A stretch of 64,000 bases of DNA. Source: Muribaculum sp964512855. GTDB lineage: Bacteria > Bacteroidota > Bacteroidia > Bacteroidales > Muribaculaceae. Below are positions 63,084 to 64,000 of this stretch, in pieces. Each line of letters begins with the position of its first letter. The stretch's first letter is position 1. A model generated the notes under the pieces. That model was not told the DNA's origin and made no database searches. It was given only the letters and a program-made list of their open reading frames with translations. The translations under genes and the position numbers were made by a program. Location of the stretch: NCBI GenBank assembly GCA_964512855.1, contig CAZELD010000001.1:1-64000 (forward strand). The letters run 5' to 3'.

Positions 63084-64000
63084 ATGGCAGCAAAACCTTC
63101 ATTTTCCGAAGATTTCAAGCGTAGAATCAAAGAGGTTAAAATGACGAGGTGGATTCGTTTCGCTCTCGTTTCGCTTCTTTTTATCGCCTGGGTGGCGTGG
63201 CTCGGCAGTTGGTGGGTGCTAATATTCCTCCTCTTGCTGTTTGATATATATATAACCGGTTATATCCCGCTTACGTGGTGGAAAAAGAGTAAGAGCAAGA
63301 CTGTAAAATCGGCTATGAGCTGGGTTGACGCTATCGTATATGCTCTCGTGCTGGTCTATTTTGTTTTTACATTTGTGGGGCAGAATTACCAAATTCCATC
63401 ATCTTCACTTGAAAAATCATTGCTTGTGGGAGACTATCTCTGGGTCAACAAGATGGCCTACGGGCCGCGTGTGCCTATGACACCGATACATTTTCCTCTT
63501 GCTCAACACACGCTCCCAGTGATTAACACCAAGAGTTATATAGAGTGGCCACAGTGGAAATACAAGCGGCTAAAAGGCCTTGGAAAGGTGGCGCGCGGCG
63601 ATATCGTGGTGTTCAATTTTCCTGCGGGAGACACGGTTGCGACAAAAATGCAGAATCCGGACTACTATACGCTCGTCAATATGTTTGGCCGCTTCGCCGT
63701 GCATAACAATAAGGAGCAGTTTGGTGATATCATATATCGTCCGGTAGATAGACGAGAGAATTATGTGAAGCGCGCAGTAGGCCTTCCCGGCGAAACCCTC
63801 TCCATTGTAGACGGATTAATCCATATTGACGGGGAGCCGATACCCCAGCCTCAAAATGTGCAGTTCAACTATTTCTTTCAATTGAAGGACGGCATGATGA
63901 GCGAACAGGATTGGGATAATCTTGGCGTAAGCGTGGATGACCGTCATATAGTTCCTCTGTCGGCAGAAGATGTGGCAAATGTGTCGGGCAATGGATTTTT
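63084..64000 (+). CDS. lepB: Signal peptidase I (partial, cut by window end)
   Basis: An open frame from the ATG at 63084 that runs without a stop to the window edge (305 complete codons). Two to three membrane segments occupy about residues 20-50 and 80-100. YQIPSSSLEKSLLVGDYLWVNK contains the catalytic Ser region, with the usual Met-Glu-Pro-Thr replaced by Leu-Glu-Lys-Ser as in Bacteroidetes enzymes. NYVKRAVGLPGETLSI holds the catalytic Lys. About 120 residues of insert between these motifs are typical of the phylum. It removes signal peptides at the inner membrane. Probably cotranscribed with dapB. Confidence 0.93.
   Translation, partial: MAAKPSFSEDFKRRIKEVKMTRWIRFALVSLLFIAWVAWLGSWWVLIFLLLLFDIYITGYIPLTWWKKSKSKTVKSAMSWVDAIVYALVLVYFVFTFVGQNYQIPSSSLEKSLLVGDYLWVNKMAYGPRVPMTPIHFPLAQHTLPVINTKSYIEWPQWKYKRLKGLGKVARGDIVVFNFPAGDTVATKMQNPDYYTLVNMFGRFAVHNNKEQFGDIIYRPVDRRENYVKRAVGLPGETLSIVDGLIHIDGEPIPQPQNVQFNYFFQLKDGMMSEQDWDNLGVSVDDRHIVPLSAEDVANVSGNGF

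Noticed and set aside
1..64000. CRISPR arrays, tRNA or rRNA genes, insertion sequences, prophage
   Set aside because: No regularly spaced repeats, cloverleaf-like segments, transposase or phage structural genes were recognised on either strand by reading.

Overview
The window reads as chromosomal DNA of a gut-type member of the Bacteroidales (Bacteroidota), most plausibly near the Muribaculaceae; the family is an inference from gene content. The indicators are a SusC/SusD pair, a PorZ-like type IX secretion protein, a secreted esterase with a C-terminal sorting-type domain, DUF4294 and DUF2723 proteins, a propeller-type sensor regulator, and many promoters of the Bacteroidetes form (TTTG, about 19-21 bp, TAnnTTTG). 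No rRNA, tRNA, CRISPR array, insertion sequence or prophage was recognised.

Layout. (1) 0-2.7 kb: a secreted GH28 enzyme facing an epimerase/small membrane protein pair. (2) 2.7-3.25 kb: a very AT-rich gene-free stretch. (3) 3.25-12.9 kb: housekeeping genes: nadA, leuS, an ITP/XTP pyrophosphatase and a porZ-like gene in one + strand run, then a conserved hypothetical, then a DUF4294 protein and nadB on the minus strand. (4) 12.9-30.7 kb: a surface-polysaccharide region with glycosyltransferases, UDP-GlcNAc 2-epimerase, Wza-like export lipoprotein, Wzy-like polymerase, Wzz/Wzc-like chain-length protein with a degenerate kinase part, LicD and Wzx flippase. Two radical-SAM genes, LD-carboxypeptidase, a TraB/GumN protein and a DJ-1/PfpI protein lie among them. 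(5) 30.7-34.9 kb: a lipoprotein, a SUI1-type factor and an AddA-type helicase-nuclease. (6) 34.9-39.5 kb: a broken pectin locus: a 5'-truncated propeller/AraC regulator joined to a 5' fragment of a secreted protein, then a rhamnogalacturonan acetylesterase. (7) 39.7-46.2 kb: a self-contained histidine-phosphatase/SusC/SusD unit with its own -7 element and terminator. (8) 46.2-54.0 kb, minus strand: pdxJ, exbB, exbD, a TonB-like gene, a giant DUF2723 membrane protein, a polysaccharide deacetylase and queG. (9) 54.0-56.2 kb: a CBS protein, NAD kinase and a YgjP-like metallopeptidase. (10) 56.3-62.2 kb, minus strand: cysE, a THUMP RNA methyltransferase, purD, a membrane protein and pdxB. (11) 62.3 kb to the edge: dapB and a signal peptidase I gene cut by the window end.

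How the genes work together. NAD synthesis is represented by NadA and NadB (aspartate to quinolinate) and NadK (NAD to NADP). Vitamin B6 synthesis by the DXP-dependent route is represented by PdxB and PdxJ. Wza, Wzz, Wzx, Wzy and at least five glycosyltransferases outline a Wzx/Wzy-type exopolysaccharide or capsule, but no initiating phosphosugar transferase is visible. The ExbB/ExbD/TonB-like set could energise SusCD-type transporters.

The most unusual points are the gene-fusion scar at about 36.92 kb, the phosphatase-SusC-SusD unit (possibly for phosphorylated nutrients such as inositol phosphates), the chain-length protein without a Walker A motif, and the DUF2723 (TMEM260-like) protein in an envelope-energy operon.
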